From the NCBI GenBank assembly GCA_035279525.1, contig DATEHQ010000071.1:1-13730 (forward strand): a stretch of DNA of 13,730 nucleotides. The letters run 5' to 3'. Below, piece after piece: positions 6,453 through 13,730 of this stretch. Every line of letters begins with the position of its first letter. Position 1 is the first letter of the stretch. The position numbers and the translations under genes were made by a program. Source of the stretch: DATEHQ01 sp035279525 (GTDB lineage: Bacteria; Chloroflexota; Dormibacteria; Dormibacterales; Dormibacteraceae). The notes under the pieces were generated by a model that was given only the letters and a program-made list of their open reading frames with translations, did not search any database and was not told where the DNA came from.

Positions 6453-8237
6453 TCACATGCCGAGCATGGCGCGGGCGCGCAGGGCGATGCTGATCGCGAC
6501 TCGCGTCTCGGGGTCGTCGAGCTGCAGGCCCGTGAGGGCTTCGATGCGCTCGACGCGGTAGGTCATCGAGTTGATGTGGATGCCCAGGGCGCGCGCGGCC
6601 GCGCGCCGGACCCAGCGTGCAGCCGCCAGCGCCTCGAGGGTTTCGAGCAGGGGCGTGTCGCGTGACTGCGCGTAGTCGAGCAGCTTTCCGAGCAGCTCGT
6701 TGACAAACCGCCGCAGAGCCTCGGGGCTCTGGACCTCGAGCAGCAGCCGGAAGGCTCCCAGGGAGCGATAAGAGGCCATCCGCCCGCGCCCGCCGGCGCG
6801 CCGGGTCAAGCGGAGCGCCTGCCGTGCCTCCACGTGAGACCGCGCCAGCTCGCCCACACCGTTGGCCAGGTTGCCGATGCCGACGGACGCCGAACCCGGT
6901 TTCATCACCGGCGCCGCGGCAGCCAGGATCTGGCCAGCCAGCCGCTCCACGGTCTGCAGGTCGGGGGCGACCTCGTCAGGGACGAGGAACACGGCCGACG
7001 CGCTGCGCACGAGCGTCAGCGCCCCGGGGAGGCGGGAGCGGATCAGCCCGCTCAGCGCGGCGTCCAGCCTGTCCTGCCTCCCGCGAGCGGCCAGCGCGGC
7101 CTCGGTCGCGTCGTCGTCGGGCTCGAGCACGACCACCCATGCGTGGTGGGGAAGGCGGTGACCCAGGCGCTCCGCCTGCCGCGCGACGCGCTCCGCCTCG
7201 TCCGGCTCGAGACCGCCCGCCAGCACCTCTTCCACCAGGTCGCCACGCAGGCGGCGCTCCACCTCGGCGGCCGCGCGTTCCTTGGAGAGCTCGAGGGCCA
7301 GCACAGTCGAGCCGTGCTCGAGCGCCCTTCGCCGCCCCTCGCTGTCCACCGTCGACTCGTCGACCCCGACCGCGAGCATTCCCAGCACGTCGCCCCCGGC
7401 ACGCACGGGCACGACATCCAGCTGCCGCGTAGGCCGGCCGGCGCTGATCCGCACCTCCCGAGCCCCAGCCTGCGCGAGCGGGTTGGGGATGTGGATCCGG
7501 GGCGGCATGCCGTCCGAGGGCTCGCCTGCCCCCCGCACCCGGTAGCCATCGGGCGAGTAGAGCCCGGCACGCCCTCCCGCGAGCGATCCGACGACCTCGA
7601 GGATCGACTTGATTCCCGCCCCCTCGAGCGACAGGAGGGTGAAGCGCTCGTGTATGTCATGCGAGAGCTGAATCTCCGCGAGCTGGACCTCTGTCCGCCG
7701 CTGCAGCTCGCTCCGCTCCAGGATGCCGGCCACCTGGCCGGCGATCGCGCGGAGGAAGTCGATGTCGCCAGGCGTGAAGTCCCGCTTCTCCGTGCTCTGA
7801 ACGTTGAGCACGCCGACGAGGCGGGGCCCTGACTCGATGGGCACCGACAGCATCGAATGGAAGCGATCCTCGTCGAGGCCAGGCACCCATTTCCAGTGCG
7901 GCTCCTGGCTGACGTCGGCCACCACGGCCGGCTGCCGCGTCTCGGCGACCCAGCCGGTGATCCCCTCGCCGACCCGCATGGTGACCCTCCCGACCATGTT
8001 CTCGTTGAGGCCGTTGGTCGCTGTCAGCAGGAGCTCCGCGCCTCCAGCCGCCAGCAGGTAGAGCGAGCACACGTCGGTGCCCGTGGCGGATGTGGTCTCA
8101 CCGATGATCAGGTCGAGCAGCTCATCGGGACGCTGGGTCGAGGCCGCCGCCTGGGCGAGGCGCACGAGAAAGCTCAGCTCTCGCGCCGCGAGGCTGGAGT
8201 CTCCGTTGTCTGTGCCTCGGTTCCGTGTCAACGACAC
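6453..8237 (-). CDS. PucR/CdaR-type transcriptional regulator with GAF sensor
   Basis: The 594-residue product has three parts. A GAF domain at about 38-178 contains GEGITGWVAETRQPAVVADV and SVPIESGPRLVGVLNVQS, the small-ligand or redox sensor type also seen in PtsP. A second GAF/PucR-like sensor region spans about 185-320, linked by a helix (ERSELQRRTEVQLAEIQ). A CdaR GGDEF-like region (about 365-475) precedes a PucR C-terminal helix-turn-helix (about 529-590: TLEALAAARWVRRAAARALG, then HINSMTYRVERIEALTG). Family members activate purine catabolism, sugar-diacid or amino-acid genes; the ligand here is unknown. GTG 8237 has only a weak AGGG upstream, so the start could be slightly internal. 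Divergent from the PLP-enzyme operon, a natural target; autoregulation is also possible. Confidence 0.87.
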   Translation of the reverse strand: MSLTRNRGTDNGDSSLAARELSFLVRLAQAAASTQRPDELLDLIIGETTSATGTDVCSLYLLAAGGAELLLTATNGLNENMVGRVTMRVGEGITGWVAETRQPAVVADVSQEPHWKWVPGLDEDRFHSMLSVPIESGPRLVGVLNVQSTEKRDFTPGDIDFLRAIAGQVAGILERSELQRRTEVQLAEIQLSHDIHERFTLLSLEGAGIKSILEVVGSLAGGRAGLYSPDGYRVRGAGEPSDGMPPRIHIPNPLAQAGAREVRISAGRPTRQLDVVPVRAGGDVLGMLAVGVDESTVDSEGRRRALEHGSTVLALELSKERAAAEVERRLRGDLVEEVLAGGLEPDEAERVARQAERLGHRLPHHAWVVVLEPDDDATEAALAARGRQDRLDAALSGLIRSRLPGALTLVRSASAVFLVPDEVAPDLQTVERLAGQILAAAAPVMKPGSASVGIGNLANGVGELARSHVEARQALRLTRRAGGRGRMASYRSLGAFRLLLEVQSPEALRRFVNELLGKLLDYAQSRDTPLLETLEALAAARWVRRAAARALGIHINSMTYRVERIEALTGLQLDDPETRVAISIALRARAMLGM

Positions 8238-8323
8238 AAGCGATGCCCTGGTTAATAGTGTGACTGATACGGCCCTGGCTCGCGCTTGCGCTGTGCACGG
8301 GGGGAGTTACGCTTCGCAGAGGA
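8238..8323. promoter_or_regulatory. Short divergent promoter region, regulator / PLP-enzyme operon
   Basis: Eighty-six bases separate two divergent starts. On the minus strand TATTAA (complement of 8252-8257) is a good -10 box for the regulator gene, with a leader of only about 8 bases; no convincing -35 box is present. On the plus strand no clear promoter is visible. GTGTC-AAC-GACAC (8225-8237) forms a small inverted repeat at the regulator start codon. Confidence 0.3.
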
Positions 8324-9748
8324 TTGAGCAGCACCAAAGCCGCACGATGGCGTGAGCATTTCGCGGGCGTCGACCTGCCGGTTCCGGTCCACGGCGGCGG
8401 CACGGTCACCGGCGTCAACTTCGACAACGCCGCGAGCACACCGCCGCTCGAGCGCGTGCGCGACGCCGTCACGGGATTCTCCGACCTCTACTCCAGCGTC
8501 CACCGCGGGACCGGCTACAAGTCGCGCCTGGCCACCGAGGCCTACGAGCAGGCCCGTGAGCTCGTCGCGCACTTCCTGGGCGTTGACCAGAGGTCGCAGG
8601 TCGTGATCTTCGTCAAGGGCACGACGGACGCGCTGAACCGCATCGCGGCCGAGCAGGCGCGGCTGGACGGCCGCCAGGTGCTCGTGACCGAGATGGAGCA
8701 CCACGCCGACCTTCTCCCCTGGCGCCACCGCAGCGGGCACGTGATGGTCGGCCTCGACGAGGACGGACACCTCGACCTCGACGCGATCGAACAGGAGCTG
8801 AAGGCGCATTCGGGACAGATCGGGCTGGTGGCCGTGTGCGGAGCATCGAACGTCACGGGATTCGTCTCGCCCATCCACGATGTGGCCGAGGTCGCCCACC
8901 GGCATGGCGCGCTCGTCTCGGTCGACGCCGCGCAGCTGGCGCCGCACCACCGGATCGACGTGCGCCCCGCAGACGACCCGGGTCATCTCGATTTCGTCTC
9001 GCTGTCAGGCCACAAGATGTACGCGCCATATGGCGCCGGTGTGCTGGTGGCGCCACGCGATTTCTTCGCCGGGGCGCCCGAGGTGATGGGCGGAGGGGCG
9101 ATCAGCATCGTGACCTGGGACGACACCGTATGGGCCGATCTGCCCGACCGCGAAGAGGCGGGGTCGCCAAATGTGATCGGCGCGGTGGCGCTCGGAGTGG
9201 CCATCGAAACGCTGGTCGAGCTGGGGTTCGACGAGATGCTGCGATACGAGACAGCGCTCGGCTGCAGGCTCGCCGAAGGGCTGGGCCGGATCCCCGGCGT
9301 CGGCGTCCTCGGCGAGCTCGAATCGCGACCCGGCACGAACCGGCTCGCGCTCGCGAGCTTCGTCGTCGAGGGCCTACACCACGGCCTGGTCGCCGCCGCG
9401 CTCAGCCACGAATGGGGCATCGCGGTCCGGCACGGCTGCTTCTGCGCCAATCCCTACGTCTTTCATCTATTGCACATGGACCGCGACGCGGTGCAGTCGG
9501 TCGAAGCCGAGGTCACGGCAGGCCACCGCCGCGCACTGCCCGGCGCGGTGCGCGCGAGCCTTGCGCCGTACAACACCGAGACCGAGGTCGATCGCTTCCT
9601 GGATGCGGTCGGCGCGGTGGCTCGCGGTCGGATGAAATCGACCTACGAGCAGGCCCCTGATGGGACGTACGCTCCCGCCGGGGGCTGGCCGCGAATCCCG
9701 GACCCGCTGCGCGCGGTTGTCAAACACTCACGAGGCGCGCGAAACTAG
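8324..9748 (+). CDS. SufS/Csd-like cysteine desulfurase or related class V aminotransferase
   Basis: A PLP enzyme of the fold-type I, class V group, 474 residues. Visible landmarks are FDNAAST (33-39), EMEHHADLLPW (123-133, His127 stacking on PLP), DAAQLAPH (201-208), SLSGHKMYAPYGAGV (226-240, Schiff-base Lys231) and VRHGCFCANP (368-377). The last matches the SufS RxGxxCA loop, putting the persulfide-forming Cys at 374, so cysteine desulfuration is plausible. No SufB/C/D/U or IscU neighbour is present, and the C-terminus extends about 45 residues past the usual end, so the sulfur acceptor or even the substrate may differ. TTG 8324 is the only reasonable start before FDNAAST; AGAGGA abuts it and is too close to act as a normal ribosome-binding site. 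First gene of a four-gene operon, 4 bases from the next start. Confidence 0.85.
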   Translation: MSSTKAARWREHFAGVDLPVPVHGGGTVTGVNFDNAASTPPLERVRDAVTGFSDLYSSVHRGTGYKSRLATEAYEQARELVAHFLGVDQRSQVVIFVKGTTDALNRIAAEQARLDGRQVLVTEMEHHADLLPWRHRSGHVMVGLDEDGHLDLDAIEQELKAHSGQIGLVAVCGASNVTGFVSPIHDVAEVAHRHGALVSVDAAQLAPHHRIDVRPADDPGHLDFVSLSGHKMYAPYGAGVLVAPRDFFAGAPEVMGGGAISIVTWDDTVWADLPDREEAGSPNVIGAVALGVAIETLVELGFDEMLRYETALGCRLAEGLGRIPGVGVLGELESRPGTNRLALASFVVEGLHHGLVAAALSHEWGIAVRHGCFCANPYVFHLLHMDRDAVQSVEAEVTAGHRRALPGAVRASLAPYNTETEVDRFLDAVGAVARGRMKSTYEQAPDGTYAPAGGWPRIPDPLRAVVKHSRGARN

Positions 9749-9752
9749 CGGC

Positions 9753-9944
9753 ATGTTCAAGTTCATCGTCGAGGTCCTGCTCGCGATCTTCCTCCACCCC
9801 ATCGCCTTTCTTCTCTGTGTGATCAACATCGTCGGTCGCAAAGAGATGGGGACCCTCTCCAAGGTGCTCTGGATCATCATCTCCTTCTTCTGGGGCATCG
9901 GCCCAATCCTCTATCTCCTTGTGGGCGGCGGCACCTTCTGGTGA
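9753..9944 (+). CDS. Small two-TM membrane protein, PLDc_N-like
   Basis: The 63-residue product MFKFIVEVLLAIFLHPIAF... has two hydrophobic segments separated by a short NIVGRKEMGT loop and ends WGIGPILYLLVGGGTFW. The final W-x-I-G-P-I-L-Y-L-L pattern resembles the small two-helix domain found at the N-terminus of cardiolipin synthases and as free small proteins. It starts 4 bases after the PLP enzyme stop, and the next frame starts one base after its own stop, so it is embedded in the operon and probably translationally coupled. Function unknown. Confidence 0.68.
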   Translation: MFKFIVEVLLAIFLHPIAFLLCVINIVGRKEMGTLSKVLWIIISFFWGIGPILYLLVGGGTFW

Positions 9945-9945
9945 T

Positions 9946-10176
9946 GTGACCCGCGACAGGTCGGCGACCCGCGCCCTGGTCTTCGGCCTGCTCAGCCTTC
10001 TTTTTGGAGTCTTCGCGCCGTTGGCGATCTGGTCCGGCGCCCGCGCCCTCTACAGGATCCGCACCGGACCGGGCAACCTGACCGGTGAGGGAGCTGCGCT
10101 GGTCGGCCTGGTGGCCGGTTTCGTGGCCCTGGTCCTCGCACTCCTCGGCATCGTTTTCTGGCTGCTTGGGTCGTGA
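9946..10176 (+). CDS. DUF4190-like small membrane protein
   Basis: From GTG 9946 the product has 76 residues with two long hydrophobic helices: LVFGLLSLLFGVFAPLAIWSG and the later GLVAGFVALVLALLGIVFWLL. Between them is ARALYRIRTGPGNLTGEG, a basic loop leading into a G-x-G-x-A-x-x-G-L-V-x-G segment. This is the DUF4190 pattern, a family with no established function. A longer reading from GTG 9919 would overlap the previous gene by 26 bases; the start immediately after that stop is preferred. Its TGA overlaps the GTG of the downstream glycosidase. Confidence 0.66.
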   Translation: MTRDRSATRALVFGLLSLLFGVFAPLAIWSGARALYRIRTGPGNLTGEGAALVGLVAGFVALVLALLGIVFWLLGS

Positions 10177-11903
10177 GCCGAATTCTCCGATGGGCAGGTG
10201 TGGTCGTGGTCCTGGTCATCGCGGTGTTCACCTATCCAGGCGCGATCGCGCTCTCCATCGTCTCGGGACTGACGCCCCCGCCGGCCGCGCCCCCTGTGCC
10301 CGCCGGCGCGCTGCCGTGGCTGCACGTCGAGCATCCTTCCAACGGTCGCCCGTTCATCGCCGACGACCGGGGCCGAATGGTGCTCCTCCATGGCGCCATC
10401 CCCGCGGGGCTCATCGACTTCCGGTCGGGCGGCGATCCGAAAAGCCTGTACCCGCCGCCCTTCTATCCCATCGACCCCGCCGCATACGCCGGCGGGTGTC
10501 CCGACAACAGCGCCGCGTACCACTATCCGCCGCTCTGCAAGTCAGACGTGGTCGCGATGGCCGCGCTCGGCTTCAACTCCATCCGGCTGCCGATCTCGTG
10601 GAGCCTGCTCGAGCCGCAGCGGGGCCAGTTCAGCAGGCTCTACGTAGACCGGGTCGCCCAGGTCGTCGATTGGGCGCGCGCCCTCGGCATGTACGTGATC
10701 GTCGACATGCATCAGAACGCGTTTTCGAGGTTTGTCGACAGGCCGTCCAACCCACCGCTTCCGGGCGGCAAGGTGGTTGACCTGGGTTCACACTCGGGCG
10801 CGCCGGCCTGGGCGACGATCACCGACGGCTTTCCGTCCGAAGACTACTTCGGGCACCGCGAGCTGAGCCCGGCCGTGCTCGAGGCGTTCAACAATTTCTG
10901 GTTCAACCGCGACGGGATCCAGGACGAGTACATCTCCGCCCTCGCGTTCCTGGCCAGGCGGTTCGTCAACGACAGCGTGGTCGCGGGCTACAGCATCTTC
11001 AACGAGCCGCTCGACGGCTGGAACCTGCCCCCTGGATTCGACGACCTGCTGCTGTGGCCCTTCTACAGGCGAGCCATCGACGCCCTGACCGGTGTGCACG
11101 ACGGCGTGTCGTGCTGGACCGGCACCTTCATGCCGGCGGTTTGCGGGTACCGCGACCTCGGGGTTCACGACCTGCACCACCTGTTCTTCCTCGACACCGG
11201 CCTGCTGCGCGAGGTGACCGACTTTCCGACCCACCTCGGCCTTCCGGTCAGCTCGTATCCGAACCTCGTGCTCGGGGTCCACGCGTACACCCACATCTAC
11301 ACGTTCGACACGTTTCTCGGCGAGCCCGCGGACAAGGCGAACTACCCGTGGGGCGGATACGAGCAGGGATTCATGTGGGCGGATCGTGAGGCGCGGGCCA
11401 TGAACGCGGCGCTTTTCGTGATGGAGTTCGGCGACTCGCCGGAATGGGATCGGGAGATCGTGACCAACGTCTTGCTCGAGGCCGAGAGGCATGACGTGAG
11501 CTTCGCCTTCTGGACCTGGAAGGAAAACGGAGATGCAGGCAGCTGGGGCGTTTTCAAGCCGCCAGATGCATCTACACCGACGGCGTCGAGTGGTTGCCTG
11601 CGCGCCACCCGAGAGCGCCTGCTGGCACGGGTGTATCCGCGCGCCTCGGCCGACGCGTCGATCACGTACCGGTATGACGCGGCGAGCGGTGCCTTCAGGT
11701 TGACGGGCAAGGGCACGCTGGGCGACGCCTCGACCGAGATCGTGATCCCGCGCGAGGTCACCGGCGCCGTGTCGGCCTCGGGCGGCATCGCCATCCAGAC
11801 CGGGGCATCGAGCGCCGGCCGGCTCGTCACAGCGACGCCCTCGGGCGGTGCGTACACCATCTCGGTCGCCGCCTCGCCCCTCGCCCTGAACGGCTGTCCG
11901 TGA
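10173..11903 (+). CDS. Membrane-anchored GH5 glycoside hydrolase, endoglycoceramidase-type
   Basis: The 576-residue product starts with a single hydrophobic helix (8-31) acting as signal or anchor, followed by a Pro/Ala-rich linker. The (beta/alpha)8 barrel shows the clan GH-A landmarks: RLPISW (138-143), VIVDMHQN (175-182), SIFNEPLDGW (274-283, acid/base Glu278), ayTHIYTF (371-378), LFVMEFGDSP (414-423, nucleophile Glu418) and FAFWTWKENG (444-453). A beta-rich C-terminal domain (about 495-570) follows, as in endoglycoceramidases, which release the whole glycan from glycosphingolipids; other glycolipids or sterol glucosides are also possible. GTG 10173 overlaps the upstream stop (GTGA), giving translational coupling. 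Activity outside the cytoplasmic membrane is expected. Identification to GH5 is firm; the substrate is inferred. Confidence 0.87.
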   Translation: MSRILRWAGVVVVLVIAVFTYPGAIALSIVSGLTPPPAAPPVPAGALPWLHVEHPSNGRPFIADDRGRMVLLHGAIPAGLIDFRSGGDPKSLYPPPFYPIDPAAYAGGCPDNSAAYHYPPLCKSDVVAMAALGFNSIRLPISWSLLEPQRGQFSRLYVDRVAQVVDWARALGMYVIVDMHQNAFSRFVDRPSNPPLPGGKVVDLGSHSGAPAWATITDGFPSEDYFGHRELSPAVLEAFNNFWFNRDGIQDEYISALAFLARRFVNDSVVAGYSIFNEPLDGWNLPPGFDDLLLWPFYRRAIDALTGVHDGVSCWTGTFMPAVCGYRDLGVHDLHHLFFLDTGLLREVTDFPTHLGLPVSSYPNLVLGVHAYTHIYTFDTFLGEPADKANYPWGGYEQGFMWADREARAMNAALFVMEFGDSPEWDREIVTNVLLEAERHDVSFAFWTWKENGDAGSWGVFKPPDASTPTASSGCLRATRERLLARVYPRASADASITYRYDAASGAFRLTGKGTLGDASTEIVIPREVTGAVSASGGIAIQTGASSAGRLVTATPSGGAYTISVAASPLALNGCP

Positions 11904-11980
11904 GCACACGAAGCGCGGCGGGGCCGGTCCACCAGGCCGGCACTTCCGACAACCAAAGCTACTGCTGGCGATCCTGTTCG

Positions 11981-12003
11981 GGTTCAGGCTTTGAACCTGG
12001 ACC
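11981..12003 (+). terminator. Hairpin downstream of the GH5 operon
   Basis: GGTTCAGG (11981-11988) and CCTGGACC (11996-12003) pair over 8 bp (one G-U) around CTTTGAA. It lies 77 bases after the glycosidase stop and lacks a U tract, so termination is possible but unproven. Between the stop and this stem there is only GC-rich sequence with a duplicated GGCCGG (near 11919 and 11933). Confidence 0.35.
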
Positions 12004-12009
12004 GACTCG

Positions 12010-12050
12010 CAGATTAGGGTCGGACGTGCGAGCCGGTATGGGCTAATCTG
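12010..12050 (+). promoter_or_regulatory. Inverted repeat and possible promoter upstream of ftsEX
   Basis: CAGATTAG (12010-12017) and CTAATCTG (12043-12050) are a perfect 8-bp inverted repeat, with an inner CGG/CCG pair (12021-12023 and 12033-12035). The right arm contains TAATCT (12044-12049), which fits the loose TAnnnT -10 pattern of high-GC bacteria. It could be an operator covering the promoter or an RNA stem in the leader. No clear -35 box is visible. Confidence 0.35.
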
Positions 12051-12161
12051 AACCGCAGGGTGGGAAGCCGAGCAGCGGCGTCTTGGCGCGCGCGCACGCC
12101 GACCGGAACGGTCCGCGCCAGTCAGGCGAAAAAGAACGGCAAGAATGGACATTCGGCACCG

Positions 12162-13730
12162 GTGGCCGCCGTCACCCAGCCGCTGGTCCGGCTGGCAGGC
12201 GTTTCGAAGTCTTTCGGCCGCCAGGCGGTGCTCAAGGGCGTCGACTTCCAGGTTGCGGCGGGAGAGCTGGTCGAGATCACCGGGCCAAGCGGATCGGGCA
12301 AGACCACCCTGCTTCGGCTGGTGCACGGCCAGATGCGGCCCAACGCCGGCGAGATCTGGGTCGGCCGGCACGGCCTGCACCGCCTGTGGAGGGGCGGCCT
12401 GGTCGGGCTCCGCCGCGATGTCGCCTTCATCTTCCAGGAGCAGCGCCTGCTGCCCAGGCTGACGGCTCTGGAGAACATCGTGCTGGCCCTGCAGGTCCGC
12501 GATCCGCAGGTGCCCAGGCGAACCATCAGGGAGCGTGCCCTGGCAGCCCTCGAATCCGTCAAGCTCGCCAGGAAGCAGCGATCGTATCCACACCAGCTGT
12601 CGGCGGGTGAGCGCCAGCGCGTCGCCATCGCAAGGGCGCTGGCGACGAAGCCGCGCGTGCTGCTTGCGGACGAGCCGCTGACCGCCCTCGACGACGGAAA
12701 CGCGGAGGTCATCAAGCACCTGCTGGAGAACGCGGCCGCGAACGGAACCGCGGTCATCGTGGCCACGCATCAGCACACCTTCCCGGCGAGCCGGATCCTG
12801 CGCCTGCCCAGCGCGAAAGTGATGACCAACGGGTCTCGCAAGGCCGCCGCCCGCAACGGCCGCGGCATCAGCACAGGCGCCAACGGCTCGATCAACGGCC
12901 ACGCCAACGGCCATGCCAACGGCCACACCAACGGCCACGCCAACGGCGCGGCAACCCAACCTTCGTCCGCGATTGTCTGGTGGCGGCTGCTCGTGCCCAC
13001 CCGCGAGCGGCCGTCACGTCCCCTCGCCGCCCGGCGGCTGCCGCTGTGGCGCCGGATCGCGGCGCTGTGGGCGAACGCCTACCGGTTGGTCGTCCTCAGC
13101 GGGCTTCGCAGCTGGAGCCGCGACGTCAGGATGACCATCCCGGTCCTCGGCACCATCGCGCTGCTGCTGGTCCTCTGCGGCACGCTGGCCATGGTCGGCA
13201 TATCGCTTCAAAGAGTCGCGGCCGACCAGGCCGCCCAGGCATCGCTGGTGCGTGTCTACCTCGCCCCCGACGCGACATCTGACGCGGTCGCGGCGCTCGA
13301 GGCCAGGCTCAAGGCCGATCCACGCGTGGCCTCCGTCACGTACGTAAGCCCCGAGTCGGCGCTGGCTGAGGCGCAGGGCAGGCCTGGCCTGGACAACCTG
13401 GCGAGCTTGAGCGCGACCAACCCGTTCCCGGCGAGCCTCGACGTCCGCGCCCACCTCGTCACCCAGGTGGCGGCTGTCGCCAGGTCGGTGCAAGGCGACC
13501 CAGTCGTCGACCCCAGCTACCCGACCTCGTATGACCCGAACACATACTCGCGGCTCCGCCAGTTCGCTCTCATCGCCGGCGGGATCGCAGGTGGAATCCT
13601 CCTGCTGATCGCGATCGTCGCCTACGCGGTCATCGCGAACTCGATGCGAGGCATCGCGGCCTCGAGGCGCGGCGAGGTCGTGATCACTCGCCTGCTCGGT
13701 GCGCGAGGTTGGATGCTGCGCGGTCCCTTC
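12162..13730 (+). CDS. ftsEX: FtsE-FtsX single-chain fusion (3' end beyond window)
   Basis: FtsEX is a divisome ABC system that activates cell-wall hydrolases. One frame without a stop runs through both parts. FtsE part, residues 1-220: Walker A GPSGSGKTT (41-49), Q-loop FIFQEQ (90-95), signature LSAGERQR (146-153), Walker B RVLLADEPLTALD (165-177, Asp170/Glu171), H-loop His203. Linker about 222-268 contains NGHANGHANGHTNGHANG. FtsX part: a basic/Trp-rich helix (about 273-323), TM1 (325-347), an extracytoplasmic domain (about 348-466, with RVYLAPDATSDAVAALEARL and VASVTYVSPESALAE), TM2 (468-493) and the RRGEVVITRLLGARGWMLRGPF segment typical of FtsX. Frame continuity was checked codon by codon across the linker. 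The start is uncertain: GTG 12162 gives a normal FtsE N-terminus, but the frame is open back to 12018 and GTG 12060 would add 34 residues. Truncated at the window edge. Confidence 0.85.
   Translation, partial: MAAVTQPLVRLAGVSKSFGRQAVLKGVDFQVAAGELVEITGPSGSGKTTLLRLVHGQMRPNAGEIWVGRHGLHRLWRGGLVGLRRDVAFIFQEQRLLPRLTALENIVLALQVRDPQVPRRTIRERALAALESVKLARKQRSYPHQLSAGERQRVAIARALATKPRVLLADEPLTALDDGNAEVIKHLLENAAANGTAVIVATHQHTFPASRILRLPSAKVMTNGSRKAAARNGRGISTGANGSINGHANGHANGHTNGHANGAATQPSSAIVWWRLLVPTRERPSRPLAARRLPLWRRIAALWANAYRLVVLSGLRSWSRDVRMTIPVLGTIALLLVLCGTLAMVGISLQRVAADQAAQASLVRVYLAPDATSDAVAALEARLKADPRVASVTYVSPESALAEAQGRPGLDNLASLSATNPFPASLDVRAHLVTQVAAVARSVQGDPVVDPSYPTSYDPNTYSRLRQFALIAGGIAGGILLLIAIVAYAVIANSMRGIAASRRGEVVITRLLGARGWMLRGPF
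12894..12947 (+). repeat. Imperfect 12-bp tandem repeat in the ftsEX linker
   Basis: Four units of AACGGCCACGCC (with C-to-T and G-to-A variants) run from 12894 to 12941, followed by a half unit AACGGC. Each unit encodes Asn-Gly-His-Ala, or Thr in one unit. The array keeps the reading frame, so gain or loss of units by slippage would change linker length without breaking the protein. Confidence 0.85.

Noticed and set aside
12083..12610. Alternative plus-strand frame covering the FtsE region.
   Set aside because: Walker A, signature and Walker B motifs all lie in the other plus-strand frame, which stays open to the window end.
12894..12947. Tandem repeat considered as a CRISPR or plasmid iteron array.
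   Set aside because: Units are only 12 bp, contiguous without spacers, and in frame within a coding sequence.
10788..12959. Minus-strand open frame of 723 codons opposite the GH5 gene and ftsE.
   Set aside because: It spans two genuine plus-strand genes and their spacer, and its translation has no recognisable domain; the repetitive start is the complement of the NGH repeat.

Overview
This is a high-GC (clearly above 60%), mostly coding chromosomal segment with short intergenic gaps, frequent GTG/TTG starts and several genes without a visible Shine-Dalgarno sequence. The glutamine synthetase reads like the actinobacterial GSI-beta type, and the PucR-type regulator and small DUF4190-like protein also fit a high-GC Gram-positive or a neighbouring Terrabacteria lineage (Actinomycetota, or Chloroflexota/Dormibacterota-like). 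I cannot fix the taxon from sequence reading alone. I see no tRNA, rRNA, CRISPR array, insertion sequence or phage gene, and nothing suggests recent transfer.

Layout. (1) 1-117: the end of a thioredoxin-like gene, converging on a nitrogen module. (2) 118-344: a non-coding gap with several hairpins, including two related ones, each just after the stop codon of a converging gene. (3) 345-2248, minus strand: amt (ammonium channel) followed by glnB (PII). (4) 2531-3976, plus strand: glnA (glutamine synthetase), divergent from amt, ending in a strong intrinsic terminator. (5) 4047-4514: a HIT-family protein with an HxHxQ motif. (6) 4627-6442: a two-gene operon of unknown role, a lipoprotein with a LysM domain in the middle and a four-TM protein with coiled-coil ends. 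(7) 6453-8237, minus strand: a PucR/CdaR-type regulator with a GAF sensor. (8) 8324-11903: a tight four-gene operon of a SufS/Csd-like PLP enzyme, two tiny membrane proteins and a membrane-anchored GH5 glycosidase of endoglycoceramidase type. (9) 12162 to the window end: one open frame that encodes FtsE and runs on into FtsX without a stop, joined by an Asn-Gly-His repeat linker.

How the genes work together. Amt, PII and GlnA form an ammonium uptake, sensing and assimilation set around one divergent control region. The PII has lost the Tyr-51 that is uridylylated or adenylylated in classical systems, so it probably signals by ligand binding alone. The lipoprotein/4TM pair looks like an envelope-associated complex of unknown function. 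The FtsEX reading frame would make a single-chain divisome ABC protein with a MacB-like domain order. This fusion is the most unusual item in the window, followed by the modification-site-less PII and the LysM lipoprotein pair.
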